From Antedon mediterranea (lineage: Eukaryota; Echinodermata; Crinoidea; Comatulida; Antedonidae), in assembly GCF_964355755.1 (NCBI RefSeq), contig NC_092679.1, forward strand, positions 20,884,932 through 20,948,931: a stretch of DNA of 64,000 nucleotides, read 5' to 3'. The position numbers were made by a program, and so were the translations under genes. Every line of letters begins with the position of its first letter. Position 1 is the first letter of the stretch. This document shows positions 11,028-21,470 of this stretch, in pieces. The notes beneath the pieces are model-generated. The model was not told where the DNA came from and searched no databases. It worked only from the letters and a program-made list of their open reading frames with translations.

Positions 11028-11222
11028 TTACAAACAAGGCCAACAGCCATAAGTCGCGTGCTCTCAGAAAAAAATGAACTTTCAAAAAGTAATGTACTTT
11101 AAAACTTTTCTGTACATTAAAACAGTTCAAAAAGTACAGAAAAGCGATAAAACGCATAGTGATACCGGACAGACAGACAGACCGACATAGTGAACTATAG
11201 AGTCGCGTCCACGCGACTAAAA
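11028..11222 (+). mobile_element. Short derivative of the hairpin/microsatellite element
   Basis: It has the same left end as the element at 5612 (CAAGGCCAACAGCCATAAGT) and the same CATAGTGATACCGGAC block, with a short GACAGACA run and CGACATAGTGAACTATAGAG. The hairpin AGTCGCGT-CC-ACGCGACT followed by AAAAA is perfect here. The Helitron-like middle of the longer copy is absent, so this is an internally deleted version of about 195 bp. Confidence 0.55.
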
Positions 11223-12399
11223 ATGCAAATATATATATTATATCCGTGACGAAATATCAAAAATAGAAACGAAAGGAAAGAGGAAGATTGGATTTGAATA
11301 TCAAGCGAAAACAAAAACAATTTTAGACTGCTAAAATAAAAAGAATGTTAAAAGTGAAGTTATAAATATTGTTGCTGATTGAATTCATTATTGTTCAATC
11401 GAAAAGCGTTCCACTCACTCTTCTTTTTGTGGGCATATCATGCTACGGATATTATTAATTAATTAATTATTAATTGTGCCATGTGCCAATTTTAATTTAC
11501 ATTGGTTATGTTTTATAAAAATATAATAAAATTGTATAATTTTAAATAAAAATGACAATTTATAATACAATCTTTTAATTTTTCTGCTTAAGATGTATAT
11601 TTCTGTACTATAAATACTAAAGTCTATTGTAATGTAATTTAAGAATCAAAAACATAGACATGCATATATTTATACATACATAGGTATGTTTAAAAATTTA
11701 TTTATTTTTAGGTATTGTTATTTGTAAGCAATATGTATGGGTATAGGGTGCCTATTATGCTGAATCGTATCCCAGGTAGTCCTTATCCTCTTGATCGGTC
11801 TCTAAATGTTTGCAATGTAATCATACATTCCATTTTACCTATTAAAAAATGTTGTTATAGGTAGTATTTTGTCATTTCGAAAAAAAAAAAACACGCCATA
11901 TATTTGAATATCGATAACGTTATTGTATAACAGATTAAGAAATCATGATAAATGTGATGAATTAACATTGTTTTATTCTAGTAGTATAGGATTGTTCCCA
12001 TAAAACAAAAATAGAACCAACATTGTCATATTTTAAAATTGATTTTATAGGCATTTCTTTTTTTGTAATCCAAAGAGGAACTGAAAAAAAGGATAAAACT
12101 TAGCTGGTTGATCAACTCGCCTTAATTATCTAATTTTAGTGTAGGTAATAAGGTAAATATCTGTGTAATGGATCATTTATCGAAGCCAAATTGTAACCAT
12201 CAAATGGACATTGCTTTTTTATTGTAAATTAATATTTTCATGAATAAAAATAATAGTACTGTAGTTGCCTAATGATTTCATTGTTATTTGCGTGTACTGT
12301 GTACGGTACCGTGAATGCATCACTGAAAATTTAAACATATTAGCGTGTACGATGAAATGATGATCAACACATAGAAATCACCCAACCGGAACGCCAATA
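11223..12399. other. Gene-free AT-rich stretch
   Basis: Mostly A/T with runs and short simple repeats. No ORF, RNA gene or recognisable transposon end was seen. Confidence 0.4.
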
Positions 12400-12606
12400 A
12401 TGTCATCAAATTATACAGCAAATAGAGGGCGGTATTCAATTTCCACTAACGAAGAAGTAGTTTTCATTTGCACATGCAAGCGCAAGAATTATGCGCTCGT
12501 GCGCATACTCGAAGCAGTCAGGCGAAACGCTTGTCAAAAGTGCAGAAGGCCACTAATTTGGAAAATAAAAAAATGGTGGACAGAAGAGTACGACTTCTAC
12601 AATTAA
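12400..12606 (+). CDS. Uncertain small basic Cys-containing ORF, 68 aa
   Basis: A short ORF from ATG 12400 to TAA 12604-12606. The protein is basic, with two cysteine pairs (CTCKRK near residue 25 and CQKC near 46), a spacing that could bind a metal ion, and a Trp-rich tail. It resembles no family I recognise. Against it: short length, no visible splice partner, no polyadenylation signal close by, and local GCGC words like those of the Helitron family. It could equally be a fortuitous ORF. Confidence 0.2.
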   Translation: MSSNYTANRGRYSISTNEEVVFICTCKRKNYALVRILEAVRRNACQKCRRPLIWKIKKWWTEEYDFYN

Positions 12607-14592
12607 AGAATATATTTGTAGGCCTACTTAAGCAGTTCTGTAATTTCTGACGATGAGTCAAATGGACCTCGCGTCCGTAACTATTTTCTTTTTTTCTATA
12701 TAAATTTTATCTAAATATATATATTAATTTTAAAATTATTATAAGGTTGTAGCTAATTTTAGTACCTAGGTATAGTTTTTATAGACCAAGGAAACTTAAT
12801 ATCCGGAGGCAGTGGTTCTAATGAAAGATTTCAAAACACTGAAAAGCAAGCACACATACACTCAAGAATAAAGGAAACATATCATAGGACGGAAGAATCT
12901 AACTATATTATTATAATATTATTATAAAGAAATTAATTCTTGAGGGCTTAAGAAAAATAGGCCTACCCGAGAGGAACACGGAACGGAAGGCTGGCACTTG
13001 GTTTTGCGACGATCAGTATATATCTCCCCATCTTATACCATGGAGTAATTATTACTCCGGCCATGCTTAATACTGTGAAATATCGAATTTATATTTGACT
13101 GAGTTTCACGAAAGCTTTCTGTTTAACTTATCTACTTAATGCTGTGGGGGAAAGGAAAGAAGTGGGTGTGTAACAACAAGTACTTCTTTTTGAAATGTAA
13201 AATAAACTAAAAACAACTATGTTTTTTTTTTTGACACACTTCATTTTGATGCTAAATGTCGGCGGTCTTGTTTTTTTTTAATGTCAGGACAGGCACCACC
13301 TTTTCCAACGGTATTCGACTTTGCCTATACATTGTCGGATTCCCTTTTTTATTTATAGATTTGTACCGCTCTCCGGGGGCTCTTCGTTTGGCCTCATCGC
13401 CTATGCTATTTTCTTTCCCTACCGGAGAGCATTTTTCTGTTTATTCATTGCAATGCTGTTTCCGGTTTTCGCGTGGAGAATTTCTTTTGTCTATTACTGT
13501 ATGAGTGTTTTTCTGCTGTTTCCTGTTTGGGCAACCCTTTTTCACTATTTATAGATTTCTATTATCACACTTACCGTGACGTTTTTATTTTGATAACGCT
13601 TATGAATCGGGTTATAAAAGTTTCATACGAAAAACTTGTAAACAAGGAAATAACAACAACAGCAAATTATGTTACCATCGTGACTCAGGGCCGACTCAGT
13701 TGTAAACATACAGCGAAACAAGGGACAATGCAGCAACCTATCCTATTATTATTTTACTCACAAAAAAGCAGCAACATTATTGGATGAAGACATTTGTCAA
13801 CCAACCAATCATGGAGCTACCTCTCCATGAACCAGCTTCAGCTTTTGAGTTCCAGTGTAGTAAATACTGTAGGCATACAAGTATTTTTGCCGATATGGTT
13901 ATATTGTGTGTTTACATTGGTATACTGTACTTTCATACTATAATACGGTAATTATTTTCATATTGTCAGGTTTCGATCGTCAGATTTCACTTTTTGGTAC
14001 AATCAATAACCTGGTTCGTATGTAATGTTTATACTGTTTAATATTTTCTTGTAGTCAGGTTTCCGCTGCTGTAGATGTCACAGAGTCAATTGTTTAATTT
14101 ATCCTTATCCTAATCCATTGAATTTACACGTTTCTTTTCCCCCATTTTCGCCAGAAGCGATTTATATGTAATTTACTTCACTGAAAACTTATATCTGCGT
14201 GGACATTGACATACCCTTGATCTGAAGATAAGTGTCCGAAATGTAATTATTCAATCTATAAGTCAAGTTGCTGGACTAACCAAATTTCTATCACCTATTT
14301 TTATTGGGGAGAGCTCGATTTAAAGGTTTGGTCATTGTTACAATGGTCACTCTTTCCTATAGGCTTACTGCGAATAATAGAAAATAATTGTTATGTTACA
14401 CAGGGATTTATGTCTGATTAATTACATTTTTAGTACGGTATCTTGTCATCATTCTTGGTGGAGAAAATACGCCATCCCGACCCTGGCCTTGTTCATTATC
14501 ATCTTTAAAATAAACATATAATACCGTATTATTGGAATAACGCCTCGCTTTGAATAAACGCGCCCCTCCTCTCCCACTTTACGGTAATACAT
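12607..14592. other. Gene-free stretch upstream of the repeat-protein gene
   Basis: No reliable exon was found. ORFs at 13256-13787 overlap in three frames and run through a pyrimidine-rich segment with imperfect repeats (TTTC...CCGG...GAGA), so they are not accepted. Upstream exons or the promoter of the gene at 14623 could lie here but cannot be placed. Confidence 0.35.
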
Positions 14593-14622
14593 TTGTTTTA
14601 TTTGGTAGAGTTTCAATTATTT

Positions 14623-15405
14623 ATGCAGATGATGGAGCCTGAGAAATATCTCGAACAGTCGGAAAGCGAAGATAATGATGATGAAGAAAATATCGGTGTA
14701 CCGATACAAGTATCGGAGGAAGGAGGTAGGCCTAGTATTGAGAGCGTTCGAGTCATATCACAACTAGGAATTGACGAAAATCCGACAGAAAAGCAAATAA
14801 ACTACGAGAAAGAAAATGGTACCTGTATACCACAGGAAGGACACAGTGTTAAGAGTATTGAAGTGTTGGAGGAACGAACGAAATCACAACCAGGAGGAAT
14901 TCCCAAACAACCGAAAAGGCAAATAAACGATGAGAGAGAAGATATCGGTATGCCGACTCAACTATCAGACAAACGAGATATGGTTGCGAGATCGAATAAA
15001 GTAAAGTCACAATCCGGAGGAATTTCCAAACAGCCAAAACGCCAAATAAACAATGAGAGAGAAAATATCAGTATGCCGATTCAAGTATCGAAAAAACGAG
15101 ATATGGTTTCGAGATCGAATAAAGTAATGTTACAATCAGGAGGAATTCCCAAACAACCAAAAATGCAAATAAACGACGAGCGAGAAAATGTCGGTATGCC
15201 GATTCAAGTATCGGAGGAAGGAGATCGTGTTGAAAGTATTCAAGATACGTCACAACCAGGAATACAAGAACAAGAAATTTCATTCCAAATAAATGAATTC
15301 TGGCGGAGCATGCGCGTCAGACGACCTGTTCAAGAAGTGGGGACCGGAGCTGTCGTGTTTCATGATCCTCTCTATTTGAGCATTGAAGAGCAGAACAAAA
15401 ACTAA
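14623..15405 (+). CDS. Lineage-specific protein with 41-residue repeats
   Basis: Open for 260 codons from ATG 14623, or 258 from ATG 14629, which directly follows a possible splice acceptor (TTTATGCAG). The N-terminus is very acidic (EQSESEDNDDEEN). The middle holds three close tandem copies of a 41-aa unit starting at 14884, 15007 and 15130, with core GGIPKQPKRQINDERENIG followed by MPIQVS; two degenerate copies precede them. The C-terminus (FWRSMRVRRPVQEV) is basic and unrepeated. There is no signal peptide or membrane segment. The repeats keep the frame, with no stop or frameshift, which argues for coding. AATAAA lies at about 15494, so this is probably a terminal exon; upstream exons are not identified. 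The family is not recognised. Confidence 0.55.
   Translation: MQMMEPEKYLEQSESEDNDDEENIGVPIQVSEEGGRPSIESVRVISQLGIDENPTEKQINYEKENGTCIPQEGHSVKSIEVLEERTKSQPGGIPKQPKRQINDEREDIGMPTQLSDKRDMVARSNKVKSQSGGISKQPKRQINNERENISMPIQVSKKRDMVSRSNKVMLQSGGIPKQPKMQINDERENVGMPIQVSEEGDRVESIQDTSQPGIQEQEISFQINEFWRSMRVRRPVQEVGTGAVVFHDPLYLSIEEQNKN
14884..15249 (+). repeat. Tandem 123-bp coding repeat
   Basis: Three adjacent units: 14884-15006, 15007-15129 and 15130-15249 (the last one codon shorter). Differences between units are scattered substitutions and no unit has a frameshift. Confidence 0.75.
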
Positions 15406-15489
15406 AATGGATATTTGTATCTGTAAAATAGGCCTCGCCTAGTAGACCTGTCTGTGAAATCATATTATGAAAATATTCAAGACAAACAA

Positions 15490-15499
15490 TTAACAATAA
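15490..15499 (+). terminator. Polyadenylation signal AATAAA
   Basis: AATAAA lies within AACAATAAAGATA about 90 bp after the stop of the 41-residue-repeat protein. It supports a 3' end on the plus strand here. Confidence 0.4.
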
Positions 15500-17013
15500 A
15501 GATAACTTAGAATGTCTCAATATATGTAATTGTTATATTTTGTATAGGCTTACGTCAAGGATTTCTTTTTAGTATTGGTTTTTCAAAGCTATTCTCTGCT
15601 GCTATACGCAGTCATATTATAATTGGTAATAAGGTTCTCCTAAAAAAACTAAATAATTAGCATCTGACGTTTACAATTTTATACTATATATATATATATT
15701 AAAAAAGTTATATTATTAAATTACGACTATGTAATATAGTACATATTATGTTTATTGTTGGTAAAGATAACAATGCAATGTTAATATTAAAATGAAAAGA
15801 CATGCAAGTCATTAATTCATAATTTTCTTGGGAGATTTCGTTGGTTCCAAAACCTTGGTGTGAACTTTTTAAATATTTCTTTCTAACTTTACTACCTATA
15901 TGAATAGTAAATATAGATTAAAATATTTAATGTTAGTATATTTTAATACTGTATAATTATGCTTACTTTTGTGACATTGAAATTTGTAGCTTTAAAATGG
16001 TAAATTGTACATATTATATATTATGATTCTGTATTGTGTGTCGCTTTATATTTTTGAGGACCCCTTAAAATCAGCTCGCCGGCTGGGCCACCCTCTTGAA
16101 ATATGGTGAAATAAATAATCAGATCAGTACTGAAATCATGGTTTTATTATAAATTAATATTAACATGAATAAAATAGCAACTTTTCGACAAATTCATCCT
16201 TATTTTTGTGTGTAGTATTCCTTTTTGACATAATTGTTTTTTGCTGTATCTTGGAATATCATAAAAACAAAATGAGACTGATTATAAACAGATATAGGCA
16301 ATCAAAAACATTGTGGGTGAGTCTCAAAATAATTACTGTGAACAACCCGATGCAATGCTCATGTCCTTAAAGAGACGTTGGAAACTGTTGCTTTGGGACA
16401 AGTACAATAGAGGCAATCAAAAGCCGTACAAAATTCATGTGAAGGTTCTATGTTTTTGCTAATGATTTAGGACTATGTCACTGAAATAGATTGAATATAA
16501 AATTGTGACACAACCACCAGATTGGAATAGCATAACAACTTTACAGTATTCTCCCAAAAACCGAATTCTTTCACTCTGGAGGTTGCAACTACAAAAAAAT
16601 GCAAATCAGAATTTTGGGCCAGCCCTAGGGTTTTGGGATAGTTGCTTACCAATACAGGTAAGAAAATGCGTCCATTAACACTAGAAAACTTCGTTTTCTT
16701 CGTTTACACACATTAACAAAGTTTTTTAGTTGGTCTTGAGTCTTTATACATACTGGTGTATTTTTCCTTTTGTTTAGTGGTGTAGCGGTTACGTACAAGT
16801 GCTCACTGGCTAAACCCAGGGGCCCACAAGAGCAAACCATGAGCAGCCTAATGCAGCTACCCAGCATTCAAGGGTCACTTAGGAATGCTAAACCAAGGGC
16901 CTTGTCTCTTGCTTTACGCTACTGCTGCTACTGCTTATCATCAACCTTTCTTCAGATAGTAAACAAGTTTATTAATTGGTCTTGAGTGTTGTTTTCAGAC
17001 CTTATTCAGTTTC
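15500..17013. other. Intergenic between convergent 3' ends
   Basis: No gene is seen. A segment at about 16770-16980 is GC-richer and carries short ORFs on both strands, with no family resemblance or splice structure. It may be a transposon fragment. Confidence 0.4.
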
Positions 17014-17019
17014 TTTATT
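17014..17019 (-). terminator. BRMS1L polyadenylation signal (candidate)
   Basis: Minus-strand AATAAA about 107 bp after the BRMS1L stop codon. Another copy lies near 16964. Both distances suit a short 3' UTR. Confidence 0.45.
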
Positions 17020-17125
17020 TAGTCTTGAGTCTAAAACACAATCTCGCAATAACAAAGCTAATACGCTTAGCAGTGTCTTCAGATACATATTAATCTTTTT
17101 TCTCATTTTTGGTCTTGTATCAAAT

Positions 17126-20100
17126 TCACACATGTTTTATGGTGTATTTTCCTTTTTGCAAGTTTGAAAGATATAATTTTGATTTTGTGCCGTCATTCAA
17201 TTTTAACCAGATTTCACTTGTGTTGATGGATGTAATAACACCACTGCAAAAAAAAAAATGAAATTAGGAAATTGTTTGAAATTACCTAAAAATAGCAGTA
17301 CTTTAATGCTCTGTCTACACTATCAAACGGGTTTGACAAAAAAATGTGATGTGTCCAAATATGGTAATGATATGACATTATCATGTCCAGTGTGATGTGC
17401 CCAAAATTGGTAGTGGTATGCTTAAATATGGTAGTGATATGACATCATCATGTCCATATATGGGCACATCACATTTTGCTGCCACATTAAGTTTGATAGT
17501 GTGGTCTTCATCAATACCTCTACAAAGTATATTTGAGATTGTTCCACTTACCGGATGGGTGTATCCTCTCGTTTCTCTATAACCACGTTTGACGACTTGC
17601 CGAACCATAAACCCTCGTAACATAATCGTCCATCCTCATATCTAGCGCTGTATGGATGCCTGTGAGCTTCTGACCGATACACATCTATAAAAAATAAATG
17701 GTTTCCATGATTTTAGTGTTTTTTAGCTAACAGCACAGTAGTTGTCACTCAACATCTCGAACACTGAACATCTTGCGACATAGCACACTTAACAAGACAA
17801 TCAGTGCGGCCAAAGTGTGCATAGACTTCGTATCATTTTTATTCATGTGGTTTGGGTCATCCTCTTGAATATTCTTATAGATTTGTATAGAGCTCTTTGC
17901 GCTGGAATATCAGAGTCTATACAAAGAAGGTGTCCACACCATATCAACAGGATAAACATCAATATTATTAAAATAATGAAATCAACAAATCTAAACTTAC
18001 GATCAGACTTTCGCCTGGCACTGCTTGTTCCTCTGGCCTAAAACATTAAAAAGTAAATATATTAAACAACTGGAAAAATACATCTGAAACATTTGTGAAA
18101 TAATATAACATTTTTTAATTTTAATAAAAACAAATTGGAATTTCAGGTCTATAGAAAATAAACATAATCATTTGTATACATAAAAGTATATTCAGTAACT
18201 TTACACCTTTTAAACAATTTTTCTGCCAGAACAGAACATTTTTAACAATTTCAGAAAATCCTGTGTTTAATCTACAGAAATTATCATTTATGGTTAATTT
18301 ATTGGTACAACATAATTGAAAGCAACATATTTCTCATACCTTCATAATTGCTGTCCAGTCTTCAAGAATTTCAAATTCTCTCAACATGTACACAATAAAA
18401 GGACGTAAAATAATTGTTAAGAAATACAAAAACCGTATCAAAAATATGTCAACTTTATTTATGATGTTTTCTCTGTACATCCATACTCTACATATGATCT
18501 TTATCTGGTAGGTGTCGCCATCGGTGAAGTAAAAAAGTGCTCTAAAGCAACGTCGGGGTCACTACTATAATGACTCTGCACATCACTATGTGTTTTCACC
18601 GGAATGAAGAAATAAAGACCAATTTATAGTGAAAGGGAAAGAGAGTTTTAATTCTCAACATGACCATTATATTCAAATTATCTTACGCAGCAAACAAATG
18701 TCAAAAAGGAACTCATTAATTATTCATAAAATCAGATTGTGCATATAAAAATTAATATAAGGCTTCAATTCTTTAACAGAACACAAATTTAGGTCACAAC
18801 AGTGGATATGTTTCACTTCCCGACTGGATTTTTATAAATATATACAAGTGTCATTTCAATACAACACTGTAACGTCTCTAAAGCTCTGTCTACACTATCA
18901 AACTTTATGTGTCAAAAAAAATGTGATGTGCCTATATATGGTAGTGCTTTGCTTAAATATGGTAGTGATATGACATCATCATGTCCATATATGGCCACAT
19001 CACATTTTGTTGACATATAAAGTTTGATAGTGTAGACAAGGTTTAAGACTTTGTTAGCAAACTGTGTATACTGTACTATGACAAATGAATATTAAAGTTC
19101 AAATATTACATTGAAAAGGATATCAGAAACAGCTATAGGTTTTTTCTTCTTATCCGGATGAAGAGGATCGGTTTTTCGTAGATGTTTCTTTTGAGATTCA
19201 TTCCACAATTCTTTTTAGAGAGGGAAAAAATAAAATATTAAATAACAAATACCTGTATTTTCATTTCATCATAGAACCATGACATATTATTTATATGTTA
19301 TTTTAAGCAATATTTTTTAAAAGCAATACACTAAAAAACTGACCTGCAGAAATGTCAATATTGTGGCGGTCTTCCTCTAACTTTCTAATTTTTTCCTCAA
19401 GATCCGCACGGAATGCATCTTTCAAAAGAATTTTTTCACTCTGAAAAGATAATAGTTAGTATAGGTAGTTTGCTCTTCCAGAAAATCAGTGTAAACATAA
19501 GGATGTTTTCTACAAAAACGCTCGATGAAATTGTGCTGGCCAAGAACACCCACCTTTAAAATCGTCCATTTATTTGAAGGCCTAATTTCACCCAAGAAAA
19601 CTATAGGTACCAGAAAGAACTGGTTTATTTTTGTTCTTAACAACCTCTAACCTTTTAACAACCATCACTAGACTTCTCTAACCCAGAAGTAAATTATCTC
19701 CTCTTACCTCATAATGTTCAAGCGCTGCTTTTCCTTCGCACTCGTATGCATTCTCAATATTTTTCAGTTTCAGCTTACGAAGGATACCACATATATGCAG
19801 GGTCATCTGAGTGTGTTCTTCAAGTTCTTTCAACGGTTTTAAGTATTCTATGGCATATTCTTTGTGAACTTCTTCTAACTTTGAATCAACTTGGCTTAGG
19901 CGTTCATGATATAGTCTAGCAGAGAATAATACACAATTAAATAAAACCACTATTACCTTGTTTACTCTTTTAATCTCAGGATTTTCCAGAGAAATAGGTA
20001 GGTAGAAAGATATTTGCCAAATTTCAGTGGCTGGTCAACATTTAATGAGTGTCAATTTGTGGTTAATAGACAGATTAAACTTTTTCTTAACAATATTGTT

Positions 20101-20816
20101 TACTCTTAAAATAACTATTAATGAAAATGTTCAATTTAACTAACTTTTATTTTATTTCTGTAAAACTTTATTTTATTTTCAATAACATGTTACAATTACT
20201 ATACTGTACACAAATTTGTTTTTCCTCATTATCAATTTATTGAATTAAAATATGTACAGTGGGCTAATAATGTTTAGTTACAGTATTCATCTCATTTGTT
20301 ACAATTGCTGTACACTAAAATTGTCCGAATAGAAAATCAAACGTCTAAATAATAATAATAATAAACAGTATTTATATAGCGCCTAATGGATCACTGACCC
20401 CTCTAGGTGCTTAACATTAGACCTTAACTAATGGTAATAAACTATCCCCCGCCGGACACCATTCCGGTATTTCTTAGACGAGGTTTCGGGGATGGAGAAA
20501 TTTATATTCAATTTTAGGAATAATAATTTTGGATATTACTGTACTGTATATGAAAACCCAAATGTATTGAAATTATCAACATTACGTAGCTAAATACTAA
20601 AACTTACATTTCTTTTAAATCTGAAAACTGAATTTCAAGATCAGTCATGTCATCAAAACATTCAGTTTTTCGTTTATCACATTCTTCTTCATCCATGTCT
20701 AAATTAAAAACAAAGCAATATCAAAGTCTAGATAAAAAAAAAAGTAACAAACCGAATAAGCCTGTTGTTAAAATGGAAATGACATCGCTGCCAAACAAAG
20801 AAAAATAATAATGTAT

Positions 20817-20853
<37 letters not shown>

Positions 20854-21470
20854 GGTATATTGAAATATAGTCTCTAATCCCAGTGGTCACAGGGACAGTG
20901 CATATTTCAGCCGCCAGGCTTTACCAAAAAAATAATAATTAAGAATTAATTAATTATGAATTTAGGCAACCAAAATGATACTGACTCAGACTGAATACTA
21001 AAATGCTTTATTTGTCCAATAGAAATTCATCTTAAATATTTGAAAATATTAGTAAGATAAAAAAACAGATAAATATATTTATATAATTAATACTAGGTAC
21101 ATACAGTACACACACATTATGTTGCACAAAACTAAGTTTTAAAATACGATAAATATGCATAAAATGCTTAAAAATAAAAAGTTCAAAATTGATAAAAATT
21201 TATTTAAAAAAAAAATTTACAGACAGATCTCAGCTAGCCAGAATAAGTAGGCCTAGTTCTTAGGCCGGATCATCCGCTAGGCCCAGGCCCAATGTGATTG
21301 ATATTCAAGCAGCGGGAAAACTCACCAGAACTATCATCAGAGCCAGAGTCACTGCCCGTTCCTTCTTCCATATCGTCTCCGTCGGTTTTTTCACTGTGAC
21401 TATCAGGTGTACTGTCTTCTTGTGCCATATCTTCTTGATCACTATCAACCTCATCTCGAGTAGAAGGCAT
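17126..21470 (-). CDS. BRMS1L: BRMS1-like transcriptional repressor, 9 exons
   Basis: Subunit of nuclear Sin3-HDAC corepressor complexes, in the Sds3/BRMS1 family. Exons: 21470-21326, 20698-20608, 19915-19708, 19440-19344, 19210-19124, 18404-18340, 18037-18001, 17684-17552, 17243-17126. They total 981 nt, 326 aa, and all phases close; human BRMS1L is about the same length. The N-terminus is acidic ([16 protein letters not shown]). The Sds3-type coiled-coil region starts at about residue 49 ([17 protein letters not shown]) and continues with [13 protein letters not shown] and [17 protein letters not shown]. Then GPFIVYML at 210-217, ILEDWTAI, and the C-terminus [18 protein letters not shown], close to human. 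The start is the first ATG, before the acidic tract. Intron 5 is AT-AC; the others are GT-AG. MITEs sit in introns 5 and 8. Orthology could be to the BRMS1/BRMS1L ancestor. Confidence 0.95.
17304..17508. mobile_element. TA-flanked MITE, copy in BRMS1L intron 8
   Basis: Terminal inverted repeats of the family GCTCTGTCTACACTATCAAA and its complement, degenerate on the right here (GATAGTGTGGTCTTC). The core has three imperfect units around GGTAGTGATATG. It lies wholly within the intron. Confidence 0.75.
18405..19123 (-). other. U12-type AT-AC intron (BRMS1L intron 5)
   Basis: The 5' splice site reads G|ATATCCTTTT, a perfect U12 AT-AC donor. The 3' end reads TTTCTTAAC, AATTATTTTAC and then the exon. 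The branch sequence differs at one base from TTCCTTAAC, and its adenosine (18417) lies about 12 nt from the AC end. There is no polypyrimidine tract and no AG nearby. Joining 19124 to 18404 restores GGT CCT TTT ATT GTG TAC ATG (GPFIVYM), the expected family sequence. The intron is 719 nt long and contains a MITE. Confidence 0.93.
18879..19045. mobile_element. TA-flanked MITE, copy in the AT-AC intron
   Basis: Ends TAAAGCTCTGTCTACACTAT and TTTGATAGTGTAGACAAGGT, with a core of two GGTAGTG-type units and TGACATCATCATGTCCATAT. The copy leaves the U12 donor, branch site and 3' end untouched. Confidence 0.8.
20346..20510 (+). repeat. Dispersed repeat, SINE/LINE-tail type
   Basis: It starts at an AAT microsatellite and continues TATTTATATAGCGCCTAATG with CCCCTCTAGGTGCTTAACAT. 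Segments of this kind (TTTATATAGCGCC...) are common dispersed repeats in marine invertebrates. It lies in BRMS1L intron 2. Confidence 0.4.
20819..20855. repeat. AAT microsatellite
   Basis: An uninterrupted AAT run of about 11 units in BRMS1L intron 1. Confidence 0.8.

Noticed and set aside
13256-13787. Overlapping hydrophobic ORFs
   Set aside because: Three frames are open in a T-rich segment; no splice signals or recognised family, and no membrane-protein pattern beyond Phe/Leu bias.
14849-15520. Minus-strand ORFs opposite the 41-residue-repeat gene
   Set aside because: Shadows of the repeat frame on the other strand.
16646-16985. Short ORFs on both strands
   Set aside because: No family resemblance; the BRMS1L reading ends at 17126 and no conserved segment lies here.
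17381-17623. Longer alternative ending of BRMS1L through intron 8
   Set aside because: This frame is not the BRMS1L frame at exon 8; in-frame readthrough gives TAA at once, and the segment is MITE sequence. Exon 9 at 17243-17126 gives the conserved C-terminus.
19093-19123. GT donor (GTAATA near 19106) for BRMS1L exon 5
   Set aside because: It would add non-conserved residues and find no AG acceptor before exon 6; the AT-AC junction fits both signal and protein.
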